A stretch of 64,000 bases of DNA, taken from contig NZ_JAFEWF010000002.1 in assembly GCF_017355835.1 (NCBI RefSeq), forward strand, positions 124,001 to 188,000, read 5' to 3'. The number at the start of each line of letters is the position of its first letter. Position 1 is the stretch's first letter. This document shows positions 36,021-44,221 of the stretch, piece after piece. A program made the position numbers and the translations under genes. The DNA comes from Desertivirga brevis (GTDB taxonomy: Bacteria > Bacteroidota > Bacteroidia > Sphingobacteriales > Sphingobacteriaceae). The notes beneath the pieces are model-generated. The model worked only from the letters and a program-made list of their open reading frames with translations, ran no database searches and was not told the origin of the DNA.

Positions 36021-37883
36021 ATGAAGAAACTTGCTCTTTGTCTCAGTATTCTTTTTGCTGCTTGTCAATCAAATAAGGATCAAACAAAAAAAACCGCGCA
36101 GACAGACCTTACTGATAAATCAGACCCTCATTCTTATGCTATTCCTTCCGATGCAATTGTAAGACATTTAGATCTTGAGCTTGCAGTCGATTTCTCTTCT
36201 CAAATATTGACAGGAAAAGCAGTCTGGGAGATTGAAAACGTTAATGCGACTGATTCAATAGTTTTTGATACCCGGCAACTACAGATTGAAAAGGTTATTC
36301 TTGATGCACAAAAAGATGCACAATTTAAGTTAGGAAAAAATGATCCCTATCTTGGGCAAGCCCTTACCATTAAAATACAGCCCGGAACAAAGAAGGTAGC
36401 CATCTGGTACAAAACGATGAAAGAATCAGGAGCTTTGCAGTGGTTGAACCCCCAGCAAACCGCGGGCAAGAAGTCACCTTTTCTCTTTACTCAATCACAA
36501 GCCATTCTAGCTCGTACCTGGGTGCCCTGTCAAGATAGTCCTGCTATTCGATTTAATTATAATGCTAGTGTAACGGTCCCAAAAGGAATGTTAGCATTAA
36601 TGAGTGCGGAAAATCCAACAAAAAGTAATCCTTCCGGAATTTACCATTTTAGACAGCCGAACCCGATACCTGCGTATTTACTTGCCTTAGCTGTTGGAGA
36701 CATAGAATTTAAGAGCATTGATAGTCGGACAGGGGTATATGCGGAGCCGGCAACATTAACGAAGGCTGCGAAGGAATTTTCAGATATGGGTAAAATGGTA
36801 ACAGCTGCCGAAAGTTTATACGGACCTTATCTGTGGAATAGATTTGACGTATTAGTACTACCACCTTCTTTTCCGTTTGGAGGAATGGAAAATCCTATGC
36901 TTACGTTCGCTACTCCAACAATTATCGCAGGTGATAAATCTCTTGTAAGTGTCATCGCGCACGAGCTTGCTCATAGTTGGAGTGGAAATCTTACTACTAA
37001 TGCCACCTGGAATGATTTCTGGCTTAATGAAGGTTTTACCACCTATTTTGAAAGAAGGATTGTTGAGGCAATTTATGGAAGGGAAGAAGCTATGATGCAG
37101 GAAGCCATCGGCTTTAGCGCTTTGCAGGCAACTATAAAAGAACTGGGACCAAAGAGTGAGGATACGAAGCTTAAGGGAAATTTTGCCGGAAGAGATCCCG
37201 ACGAAGGGGTAACAGATATAGCTTACGAGAAAGGATATGCATTTCTGAAAGTATTGGAACAATCGATAGGCCGGACAGCTTTTGATGCATTTGTCACAGA
37301 ATATTTCCAGTCGCACAAGTTCAAATCAATTACAACAGAGGATTTTGTATTTTATGTTCAGAAGAATTTGTTGGTTAAAGATCCTAAGCTTAGCAATAAA
37401 ATAAAAATGTCTGAATGGCTATACGAGTCCGGATTGCCTGCTAACTTTATAAAACCCTCCTCAGAAAAGTTCAAGAATATTGATTCGTTATTATCGGTGA
37501 GTAAAAACAAGCTTCCTATAAGCTTGCTGAAGCCTAAAATATCTTCAGCAAACGAAAAGCTATACCTACTGAGTGCGCTTCCCGACAGTTTGGATAATAA
37601 GGATATGATAAGACTTGATGAAGCTTTTCAGCTTACAAACTCGAATAATGCGGAAATACAGTGCGCATGGTACACTCATGCTATCAGGCACAACTATAAG
37701 CCTGCAAAAAGCGCGATAGAGTCGTTCCTGATTAACGTGGGCAGACGAAAGTTTCTGATCCCGCTATACAAAGAATTAGTAAAAACGGAGGACGGAAAGG
37801 AATGGGCTAGGAAAATTTATAATAAGGCTCGACCGAATTATCATGCAGTGGCTTATTCTACCATCGATGAACTTTTGAAGTAG
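36021..37883 (+). CDS. M1 family aminopeptidase lipoprotein
   Basis: A 620-residue zinc metallopeptidase with a lipoprotein signal (MKKLALCLSILFAACQSNK). The N-terminal beta-domain is followed by FGGMENPMLTFATPTI, the GxMEN-type exopeptidase motif. Next is the zinc site VIAHELAHSWSGN (HExxH), with the third ligand Glu in FWLNEGFTTYFERR, then a helical C-terminal region. It resembles leukotriene A4 hydrolase-type aminopeptidases. I chose ATG 36021 because it starts the lipoprotein signal directly. It is probably envelope-bound. Confidence 0.92.
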   Translation: MKKLALCLSILFAACQSNKDQTKKTAQTDLTDKSDPHSYAIPSDAIVRHLDLELAVDFSSQILTGKAVWEIENVNATDSIVFDTRQLQIEKVILDAQKDAQFKLGKNDPYLGQALTIKIQPGTKKVAIWYKTMKESGALQWLNPQQTAGKKSPFLFTQSQAILARTWVPCQDSPAIRFNYNASVTVPKGMLALMSAENPTKSNPSGIYHFRQPNPIPAYLLALAVGDIEFKSIDSRTGVYAEPATLTKAAKEFSDMGKMVTAAESLYGPYLWNRFDVLVLPPSFPFGGMENPMLTFATPTIIAGDKSLVSVIAHELAHSWSGNLTTNATWNDFWLNEGFTTYFERRIVEAIYGREEAMMQEAIGFSALQATIKELGPKSEDTKLKGNFAGRDPDEGVTDIAYEKGYAFLKVLEQSIGRTAFDAFVTEYFQSHKFKSITTEDFVFYVQKNLLVKDPKLSNKIKMSEWLYESGLPANFIKPSSEKFKNIDSLLSVSKNKLPISLLKPKISSANEKLYLLSALPDSLDNKDMIRLDEAFQLTNSNNAEIQCAWYTHAIRHNYKPAKSAIESFLINVGRRKFLIPLYKELVKTEDGKEWARKIYNKARPNYHAVAYSTIDELLK

Positions 37884-37892
37884 AAATTAAAA

Positions 37893-37928
37893 TTCCCGGA
37901 GGGGTGCAGGACTGCGCCCATCCGGGAA
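37893..37928. terminator. hairpin terminator between convergent genes
   Basis: TTCCCGGA and TCCGGGAA form the outer stem, with further G/C pairing inside. On the minus strand TTTTAATTT follows, so it best serves the porin-like gene, and perhaps also the peptidase gene. Confidence 0.75.
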
Positions 37929-37941
37929 CTTATTTCAAAAG

Positions 37942-38535
37942 TTAAAATAATTTATATCCCAGACTTATGTGCCATAAGTTCTGTTTCTGATCGTATTGAC
38001 CGCTTTTATTAATATTGGTTAAACCCTTCTCGTACCGTAAATCTACTGTTACATTTCCTAGGTCAACCCCGACACCCGCTTGCGCACCGATCGTTTGATT
38101 TTTGTAGTCACGAAAGTTAACAGCTGTTTCGAAGTTAGACCTCGTATCTTTTGAAAGAAGAAAGCTGAAAATTGGACCAGCCATATAGCGGAAGTTTAAC
38201 TTGTCAACTCCGATTTTATTTCCTACCAGAATTGGTACGTCAAGAGTGGTGAATTTAATTTTAGCGTCACCGGAAACGTTATTGTCATTTTCGTTTGCCC
38301 TTAATTCTCCACCCTTGCTGCCCAGGTAGGCTTCCGGTTGAACGTAGAACCCAACTGCTCCAATACGCGCCCAAACGCCGGCCTGATAGCCTAGCCTATT
38401 ATCTTCCTTGGCCCAGTCGGCCTGTAATTTTGAAACATTCACACCACCTTTAACCCCAAAATTAATTTTAGGTAATTGCGCTGAGGCCGACAAACTTATA
38501 AGAAGTGTTATTGCGGCTAATAGATGTTTTTTCAT
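37942..38535 (-). CDS. porin-like outer-membrane beta-barrel protein (PorT-type domain)
   Basis: A 197-residue protein with a Sec signal (HLLAAITLLISLSASAQ). Eight or so beta-strands follow, beginning INFGVKGGVNVSKL and continuing with GYQAGVWARIG and GFYVQPEAYL. It ends QNLWHISLGYKLF with the C-terminal aromatic of outer-membrane barrels. This matches the common Bacteroidota outer-membrane beta-barrel/PorT-like family; the true type IX protein PorT is larger. Role unknown. Confidence 0.85.
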   Translation of the reverse strand: MKKHLLAAITLLISLSASAQLPKINFGVKGGVNVSKLQADWAKEDNRLGYQAGVWARIGAVGFYVQPEAYLGSKGGELRANENDNNVSGDAKIKFTTLDVPILVGNKIGVDKLNFRYMAGPIFSFLLSKDTRSNFETAVNFRDYKNQTIGAQAGVGVDLGNVTVDLRYEKGLTNINKSGQYDQKQNLWHISLGYKLF

Positions 38536-38642
38536 GATCTTTTTTTTTAGTGTTTTAAATACGGTTACTTCAGAACAAACATAGATTATAAAAGTTGCTT
38601 TTCAACACAAGGATTTACTTTACAATAAGACGCTTATTTTTT

Positions 38643-38650
38643 TACTTTTG
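38643..38650 (+). promoter_or_regulatory. candidate -7 box for the CsbD-like gene
   Basis: TACTTTTG fits TAnnTTTG, with a TTTA about 20 bp upstream. The leader would be about 80 nt and contains a small AGGCAG/CTGCCT hairpin. Confidence 0.35.
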
Positions 38651-38730
38651 TCACAATAAAAATCAGGTTATTACCAAATAGTGCCTGAGGCAGGTCAGCT
38701 GCCTATACGCAGCATTTACGAAAGAGAATT

Positions 38731-38946
38731 ATGGCAGAAATCACAATAAGTAAAGAAGACTGGGATAGACTTAAGTTGAAGGTAAGACGTAAATATCGCG
38801 AACTTTCAGAGGAAGATTTGGCATTTACTCCCGGTGAAGAAGAGAAGTTAATACAACATTTGATGCTGAGGTTGAAAAGGAACAGGGAATATGTCGTATT
38901 CACTCTAAAAAAAGGATTAGCCAACATAGACACCAATATCCTTTAA
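38731..38946 (+). CDS. CsbD-like small stress protein
   Basis: A 71-residue charged, helical protein. The pattern WDRLKLKVRRKYRELSEEDL then TPGEEEKLIQHLMLRL resembles the CsbD family, which has W...K...K...LT..DL..I.G....L. CsbD proteins are induced by general stress, and their mechanism is unknown. A minus-strand frame over the same bases (38703-38936) lacks any such pattern and was rejected. Family membership is likely but rests on a short match. Confidence 0.7.
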   Translation: MAEITISKEDWDRLKLKVRRKYRELSEEDLAFTPGEEEKLIQHLMLRLKRNREYVVFTLKKGLANIDTNIL

Positions 38947-39089
38947 TTCCTGAAACAGGCTGTTTTTTCATAACTTTTTAGTCGGCTTTTCGTAAAGGCT
39001 TTAAAATGGTTCTTGCCCATTTTAAATAATCATCTATTATTTTAAATTTACGTAACTGCTTTAATAGTACGTAGTAGCGGAAAACATGT

Positions 39090-40805
39090 ATGAAAAAACG
39101 CAAAGGCTTGTTCAAAAATTCTGTAATCGGCGCTTGTTTAGGTTTAGCTGTATTTTCTTTTTCCTTTAGAGAAGATCTCTTTCTATACTCTAAGAACATA
39201 GACATCTTTGCTTCCCTTTATAAAGAAATCAATCTGAACTATGTTGATGATATAAATCCTTCAACGTTAATGAAGACAGGTGTGGATGCGATGCTTGACA
39301 GCCTTGATCCTTATACTGAATATGTACAGGAATCGGATATTGAGGATTATAAGATGAAATATGTAAGTACTCAATATGGAGGTATTGGTACTAGTGTTCA
39401 GAACCGGAATGGGAAATTTATTATCGCGGATACTTTCGAAGGCTTTCCGGCACAGAAGGCAGATATAAGGGCGGGCGATGAGCTGGTTCAGATAAATGGT
39501 GTGCCTTTAAAAGGTAAACCATATGAGCAGGTGAGTTCTATGCTAAAGGGGCCTAAAAATACTCCTTTAAAAATAACAATTAACAGACGCGGAGAAGGAA
39601 CCCTCGATAAATCTTTATTAAGGGAAGAAATTACTCAAACCAATGTGTCCTACTCCGGAATGCTCTCCAATAACGTAGGGTATATAAAGCTGGACAAATT
39701 CCTTGAAAACTCAAGTTCCGAAGTTAAATCTGCTTTAATTGAGATCCTTAAAAGTAACCCTGATGGCCTCGTGTTAGATTTGCGTTCTAATGGGGGAGGA
39801 ATTTTGCAGGAAGCTGTTAAGATTGTTAATTTATTTATTGATCCTAATGTTACAGTTGTAACTCAAAAGGGCCGTAACAGAGAGAAAACTATTAGCTATA
39901 AGACACTTGAAGGGCCTTTGGCTGCTAAGCTTCCTTTAGTTGTTCTTATCAATAACCGCTCTGCCTCAGCAGCAGAAATTGTGGCAGGGTCATTACAAGA
40001 CCTTGATCGTGCTGTTGTAATCGGACAAAGAAGTTTTGGGAAAGGCCTCGTTCAGCAAACCTTCAACCTGCCCTATAACAGTCTTATAAAAGTTACTGTG
40101 GCTAAGTATTACACTCCTTCAGGGCGGTGTATACAAGCATTAGATTATGCACATCGCGGGGCGAATGGGAGTGTAGAGAAAGTTGCAGATTCCTTAATTA
40201 CAGAGTATAAAACTAAAAACGGTCGATCTGTATTTGATGGTAGCGGTATTTATCCTGACGTTGCAGTCGATCCGGTGAAGTTGAGCCCTATTACTCAAAC
40301 CTTGTTAAGTAAATATTATATCTTCGACTTCGCCACTAATTACAGAAAGCAAAAGACCTCTCTTGGAAACCTTAAGGGCTTTAAGCTTACAGAAGCTGAA
40401 TATGATAGCTTTGTTAATTATGTATCAGATAAGAACGTAGATTATAGCACGAAAACAGAGAAATTGCTAAATGAGTTACGGGCAGAAGCAGAAAAGGAGA
40501 ACAAGCTGGCTGAGGTTAAAGCAGAGCTTGAGGCCTTGAAAAATAAAGTTTCGTTTAGCAAGAAGAACGACTTGTCGCAATTTAAGGAAGAAGTTCGCAA
40601 GGTACTGGAAACCGAGATTGCAGGAAGATATGGTTTTCAAAAGGGAAGAATCGAACAAAGCTTTCAGTATGATGAAGAGTTGAAGGCAGCCTCAGGTGTG
40701 CTTGTAAACCGGGCCTTGTTTGCATCTATCCTCCAGGGATCCGGTAATTATAAATCAATAGGGAGACCGGGTAATACCGTTTCAGCGAGTTTAGGTGGTA
40801 GGTAA
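39090..40805 (+). CDS. S41 family C-terminal processing peptidase (CtpA-like)
   Basis: A 571-residue periplasmic serine protease. It has an N-terminal signal/anchor (VIGACLGLAVFSFSF), a PDZ domain (about 85-170, GGIGTSVQNRNGKFII and DIRAGDELVQINGV) and an S41 core. In the core the catalytic Ser293 is in NRSASAAEIVAGS and Lys318 in RSFGKGLVQ, with the 25-residue spacing seen in CtpB. A charged helical C-terminal domain has about 150 residues. A strong terminator follows. Confidence 0.93.
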   Translation: MKKRKGLFKNSVIGACLGLAVFSFSFREDLFLYSKNIDIFASLYKEINLNYVDDINPSTLMKTGVDAMLDSLDPYTEYVQESDIEDYKMKYVSTQYGGIGTSVQNRNGKFIIADTFEGFPAQKADIRAGDELVQINGVPLKGKPYEQVSSMLKGPKNTPLKITINRRGEGTLDKSLLREEITQTNVSYSGMLSNNVGYIKLDKFLENSSSEVKSALIEILKSNPDGLVLDLRSNGGGILQEAVKIVNLFIDPNVTVVTQKGRNREKTISYKTLEGPLAAKLPLVVLINNRSASAAEIVAGSLQDLDRAVVIGQRSFGKGLVQQTFNLPYNSLIKVTVAKYYTPSGRCIQALDYAHRGANGSVEKVADSLITEYKTKNGRSVFDGSGIYPDVAVDPVKLSPITQTLLSKYYIFDFATNYRKQKTSLGNLKGFKLTEAEYDSFVNYVSDKNVDYSTKTEKLLNELRAEAEKENKLAEVKAELEALKNKVSFSKKNDLSQFKEEVRKVLETEIAGRYGFQKGRIEQSFQYDEELKAASGVLVNRALFASILQGSGNYKSIGRPGNTVSASLGGR

Positions 40806-40828
40806 ATAAGCAGTTGGAAAAGAAAAAA

Positions 40829-40865
40829 TAAAAGGTTGCCTGTTTTCAGGCAGCCTTTTATTTTA
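40829..40865. terminator. bidirectional terminator
   Basis: AAAAGGTTGCCTG pairs with CAGGCAGCCTTTT (one G-T wobble) around TTTT, with A/T runs on both sides. It ends the S41 gene and abuts the stop of the GAF-HisKA gene. Confidence 0.9.
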
Positions 40866-41561
40866 AATAGAGTTGCTTTTATCTACTATCAATCTGATCT
40901 TTTCATCCAGCTTGCTTGTCGCTTCTTCAAGCAGACTGAAATATTCTCTGTCTACTTCATAATCATTTTCTTTGAATGCAGCAACCAAACCTATGATTGC
41001 AGAAACTGGGGACCGCAATTCGTGGGATTGGATCCAAGCAATTTCTTTCAACAAATTGTTTTGGGACTGAAGTTGTTTCAGGGTTCTATCTAACTCCATG
41101 ATGTGACTAACTTGCTTTGCCAAAACCTCAAGTTGTTTTTTCTGCTGTTCACTTAGGCTCTTAGGGGCAACATCGTAAACACAAAGGGTGCCTACATTGT
41201 AGCCGTCATAGGATTTAAGGTTAGCACTTGCGTAAAATCTGATATGTGGGTCATTAGCAACTACCGGAGCATTTGCAAAACGCAAATCCTGAGAAGCATC
41301 AACAACTTCCATTATCGAATCAATTTCGATAGCGTGAGTGCAAAAGGAAGTTTTTCGTGGCATTTCCCTGATATCTGCTCCAGTACTAGCATTTATAAAT
41401 TGAACGTCCTCATCCATCAGGGTGATCAGCGCAATAGGCGCCTGGCAAATTACAGATGCAAGCATAGTGATATCCTGTAACTCCTTCTCCCTGTTCAAAT
41501 GAAAATCCAGATACCTTCTGGTAGCTGCCAGTCTTTGATCTTCTTTAATTTTTTCGGTCAT
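40863..41561 (-). CDS. GAF-HisKA protein lacking the ATPase domain
   Basis: A 232-residue cytoplasmic protein. The GAF domain spans about residues 25-165 (ICQAPIALITLMDEDVQFI and GYNVGTLCVYD). A HisKA-like dimerisation helix pair follows, with the acceptor His in WIQSHELRSPVSAIIGLVAA. The frame stops about 45 residues later in a terminator hairpin, so no HATPase_c domain exists and no frameshift remnant is seen downstream. It could be a phosphotransfer or decoy partner of another kinase. Ligand unknown. Confidence 0.82.
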   Translation of the reverse strand: MTEKIKEDQRLAATRRYLDFHLNREKELQDITMLASVICQAPIALITLMDEDVQFINASTGADIREMPRKTSFCTHAIEIDSIMEVVDASQDLRFANAPVVANDPHIRFYASANLKSYDGYNVGTLCVYDVAPKSLSEQQKKQLEVLAKQVSHIMELDRTLKQLQSQNNLLKEIAWIQSHELRSPVSAIIGLVAAFKENDYEVDREYFSLLEEATSKLDEKIRLIVDKSNSI

Positions 41562-41700
41562 TCGCTGATAAAAGATTATATTAAAAGTACTCCTACGTTA
41601 TTCTTTCAATAAAGATGTGCTAATTTGTGAAGTCCTTTTATGATTTAGGAAAAAACCCTGGCAAAGCTTTCATGTTCATAATAAACAATAAGAATAATTT

Positions 41701-42321
41701 ATGGAAAACGTTAAGCTTGCTGTAATCTATTACAGCTCTACCGGTACTAATTATCAAATGGCACAATGGGCTGCTGAAGCGGCAGTAAAGGCGGGGGCCG
41801 AAGCGCGTGTTCTGAAAATAGCGGAAACAGCTCCCGAGGCAGCTATTCAATCAAATCCTGCATGGGCAGCGCATGTTCAGGCTACTGCTGATGTACCAAC
41901 TGTTTCACTTGAAGATCTTGAATGGGCAGACGCTTTGATTTTCAGTTTTCCAACCCGGTTTGGTAACCCACCATCTCAGTTTCGTCAATTTATTGATACC
42001 ACTGGGGGGCTATGGTTTCAGGGAAAACTGGCAAACAAAGTAGTGAGTGCAATGACAAGCGCTCAAAATCCACATGGAGGACAAGAATCCACCCTATTGT
42101 CCTTCTATATAACTATGTTCCACTGGGGAGCAATTATTGCTGCCCCTGGTTATACGTCTCAAGTGATCTTTGGGGCTGGAGGTAACCCTTATGGGACAAG
42201 TGTAACAACTACGCAAGACACGATTCAACAAGGATCGCTTGACGCAGTTGCCCATCAGGCTGAAAGAACTGTGGAAGTTGCTAAGTGGGTAAAAGCAGGT
42301 CGGAACAATTCTAATCAATAG
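41701..42321 (+). CDS. wrbA: NAD(P)H:quinone oxidoreductase WrbA
   Basis: A flavodoxin-fold FMN enzyme that reduces quinones by two electrons. The 206-residue protein has the FMN loops LAVIYYSSTGTNYQMAQWAA, FSFPTRFGNPPSQFRQFID and MTSAQNPHGGQESTLLSFY. The C-terminal HWGAIIAAPGYT is typical of WrbA. It stands alone and is probably part of the oxidative-stress defence. Confidence 0.94.
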   Translation: MENVKLAVIYYSSTGTNYQMAQWAAEAAVKAGAEARVLKIAETAPEAAIQSNPAWAAHVQATADVPTVSLEDLEWADALIFSFPTRFGNPPSQFRQFIDTTGGLWFQGKLANKVVSAMTSAQNPHGGQESTLLSFYITMFHWGAIIAAPGYTSQVIFGAGGNPYGTSVTTTQDTIQQGSLDAVAHQAERTVEVAKWVKAGRNNSNQ

Positions 42322-42334
42322 GAAACATATCACT

Positions 42335-42367
42335 CTTAAACGAGGCTGTTATACAGCTTCGTTTAAG
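42335..42367. terminator. hairpin between wrbA and an 80-aa gene
   Basis: CTTAAACGAGGCTGT pairs with ACAGCTTCGTTTAAG over 15 bp (one G-T wobble) around a three-base loop. It overlaps the stop codon of the minus-strand gene and follows the wrbA stop by 13 bp. Confidence 0.75.
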
Positions 42368-42605
42368 CTAATACTGTCTCCATAAAATTATCAAGATACG
42401 GAACCAACAGTCGTCGGCTTTTGAAAGCCTTGAATTTTACAATTTCCCCTTCTCTTGCTGTGAAGAAAGCTTCTACATAGAAATCCCCCAAAGCATACAA
42501 CTTAACTTTAAATAAAGCCTCTTCGCGTTCTGACAAGTAATCGGTGTCCCCAATTGCGTTGGCTTGTTCTTCTTTTGATAGTGATAGAAAAGTATAGATA
42601 TCCAT
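42363..42605 (-). CDS. small hypothetical protein (80 aa)
   Basis: An 80-residue acidic soluble protein that starts MDIYTFLSLSKEEQANAIGD. It has amphipathic patterns such as EREEALFKVKLYALGDFYVE and VKFKAFKSRRLLVPYL. The regular composition and a terminator at its end support a real gene. No domain was recognised. It is convergent with wrbA. Confidence 0.65.
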   Translation of the reverse strand: MDIYTFLSLSKEEQANAIGDTDYLSEREEALFKVKLYALGDFYVEAFFTAREGEIVKFKAFKSRRLLVPYLDNFMETVLA

Positions 42606-42781
42606 GTACGTGCAAGGTTAGACACTTATACGAACCTGTCTAGCAAAGGTTACCATCATGCTTTATTTTTTTCTAACTTTCTTTTAAATAAATATTCGGG
42701 ACTAATGTTCAATCATTCGAAAGTATATTATCGACTTTTTTACTTAAACCTATCGAATAAGGAAATATTTATTATTTTTAT

Positions 42782-42793
42782 GCCAACGTTGGC
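42782..42793. promoter_or_regulatory. 12-bp perfect palindrome upstream of the ROK gene
   Basis: GCCAACGTTGGC is a perfect palindrome 107 bp before the ROK-family start. The G/C-flanked AACGTT centre is reminiscent of LacI-family operators. No adjacent LacI-type gene is present. Confidence 0.35.
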
Positions 42794-42900
42794 CTATGCC
42801 CAACGCTAGAACTAACAAGCTTTATTTTGCCGGCAGGGCAAAGTGCGAAGAGAGAAAGGAAAGCGAACTACTATTGCTATTAAAAACCTAAGTAAAATAC

Positions 42901-43788
42901 ATGGTACAGTCAGGCGACGAACTAAACATTATCGGTGCGGCTATCGAAGACCGTTACATTTCGGCTGGTATAGTCGATTTTAAAACACGTAGAGTAATAG
43001 ATAAAACATTACGCCGGAAGCGGGTAAATCCTGCGGGTAGTGCTGATGAAATTATTAGTGCGTGGACAGAGTGCTTTCAAGAAGTTTTAACTCTTAAGAC
43101 TTCTGATTGTATTCGAATTGGGATGGGTGTTCCCAATTTACTTGATTACGAAAATGGAATTTATCTTGGCAATGATCCTAAGAGGTATGGAAGCCTTTAC
43201 AAGCTAAACTTGAAACAGGTTCTGGGATCTAATTTACTACTGCCTGAAGATCAAATTAAAATACAAAATGTAGATGCATGTTTTTTCCAGGGCGAAGTCT
43301 TTGCAGGTGCAGTTCGGGGTTATCAGAGGTCTTTCGGAATTACTTTAGGTGTAGGCTTAGGAACCGCTCGCTATAGCGAGGGCAGAGTTGAGGACGCTAA
43401 CTTATGGAAGTCGGCATTTAAAGACTCGATTGCAGAAGATTATTTGTCACAAAGATGGCTGCTAAAAAGGTTTTATGACTTATCAGGGATAGAAGTAGCC
43501 GATCTTGTAGAAATGAAGCGATATGCGAACGAATTTGTTGAAAAGACTTTCGAGGAGTTTGGAATTAACCTGGGTCAGTTTATTACAACTATAATACAGA
43601 ATGAGCGACCGGATGCTATTTGTATTGGAGGACAAATGGAAAGCTCCAATCGCTTTTTCTTTGAAACTGCAACTAATTATGTACAAGCCAGTGGATTTAA
43701 GACTCCTATTATTAAAGCTATCTTGGGAGAGAAGGCTTATGTAATAGGAACAGGTTCTCTTTGGAGTACAGAATTACTGCATTCATAA
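42901..43788 (+). CDS. ROK-family sugar kinase-like protein
   Basis: A 295-residue member of the ASKHA fold, likely a sugar kinase. It has an N-terminal phosphate-1-like region (IIGAAIEDRYISAGIVDF), a central RIGMGVPNLLDYENG with a possible base Asp, the segment GITLGVGLGTARYSEGRV and a C-terminal CIGGQMESSNRFFF nucleotide region. The zinc-binding CxCGxxGC motif usual in ROK kinases is absent. Substrate unknown. A palindrome lies upstream and a terminator downstream. Confidence 0.78.
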   Translation: MVQSGDELNIIGAAIEDRYISAGIVDFKTRRVIDKTLRRKRVNPAGSADEIISAWTECFQEVLTLKTSDCIRIGMGVPNLLDYENGIYLGNDPKRYGSLYKLNLKQVLGSNLLLPEDQIKIQNVDACFFQGEVFAGAVRGYQRSFGITLGVGLGTARYSEGRVEDANLWKSAFKDSIAEDYLSQRWLLKRFYDLSGIEVADLVEMKRYANEFVEKTFEEFGINLGQFITTIIQNERPDAICIGGQMESSNRFFFETATNYVQASGFKTPIIKAILGEKAYVIGTGSLWSTELLHS

Positions 43789-44221
43789 ACCGGATACGTT
43801 GCGGAATGAAAAAGGATAGTACTAAAAGCAGTACAGTGAATGGCTTATAAAGAGGATGTGGAAGGAAATCAGCAAGTATAAATAGGGTAGTGGCACGGTT
43901 CTGGTTTAAAGCAATACATCACTTACATATACCTATGAAACACTCAAGAGCTGGGGGCCATCCCCGGCTCTTTCTATTATTATAGGAATTGCTGCTTCAT
44001 TAACACAAACACATTCAGTAACCACTTTCTCATGATGAGGCCAGCAATATGTAAGTTTCCGAAAGATATTGTGGGTAATAAGCCAGGCCATCAATAATTC
44101 AACTCTAAATGGCCTCTACGAGGATGAAGTGTAATAATGAGGTTACCCCCGCGTCTATTAGTGGATTATGGTTTTCTTTGCACATTCTTTGCAGGAACAC
44201 TAGCCATTCTCTCACGTAATT
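43789..44221. other. 433-bp intergenic region
   Basis: No coding frame with a recognisable product and no tRNA-like fold were seen. The only clear structure is the hairpin terminator at 43946-43973. The last 60 bp before the outer-membrane receptor gene contain two TTCTTTGCA copies (44173-44181 and 44186-44194) that may be promoter elements. Confidence 0.5.
43946..43973 (+). terminator. hairpin terminator after the ROK gene
   Basis: AAGAGCTGGGG pairs with CCCCGGCTCTT (one wobble) around a five-base loop and is followed by TTCTATT. It lies about 160 bp after the ROK stop. Confidence 0.7.

Noticed and set aside
38703..38936. 77-residue minus-strand frame over the CsbD-like gene
   Set aside because: The plus-strand frame matches the CsbD pattern; the minus frame matches nothing.
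43789..44221. possible tRNA or small RNA in the largest gene-free gap
   Set aside because: No cloverleaf or conserved T-arm sequence was found; only one terminator hairpin is convincing.
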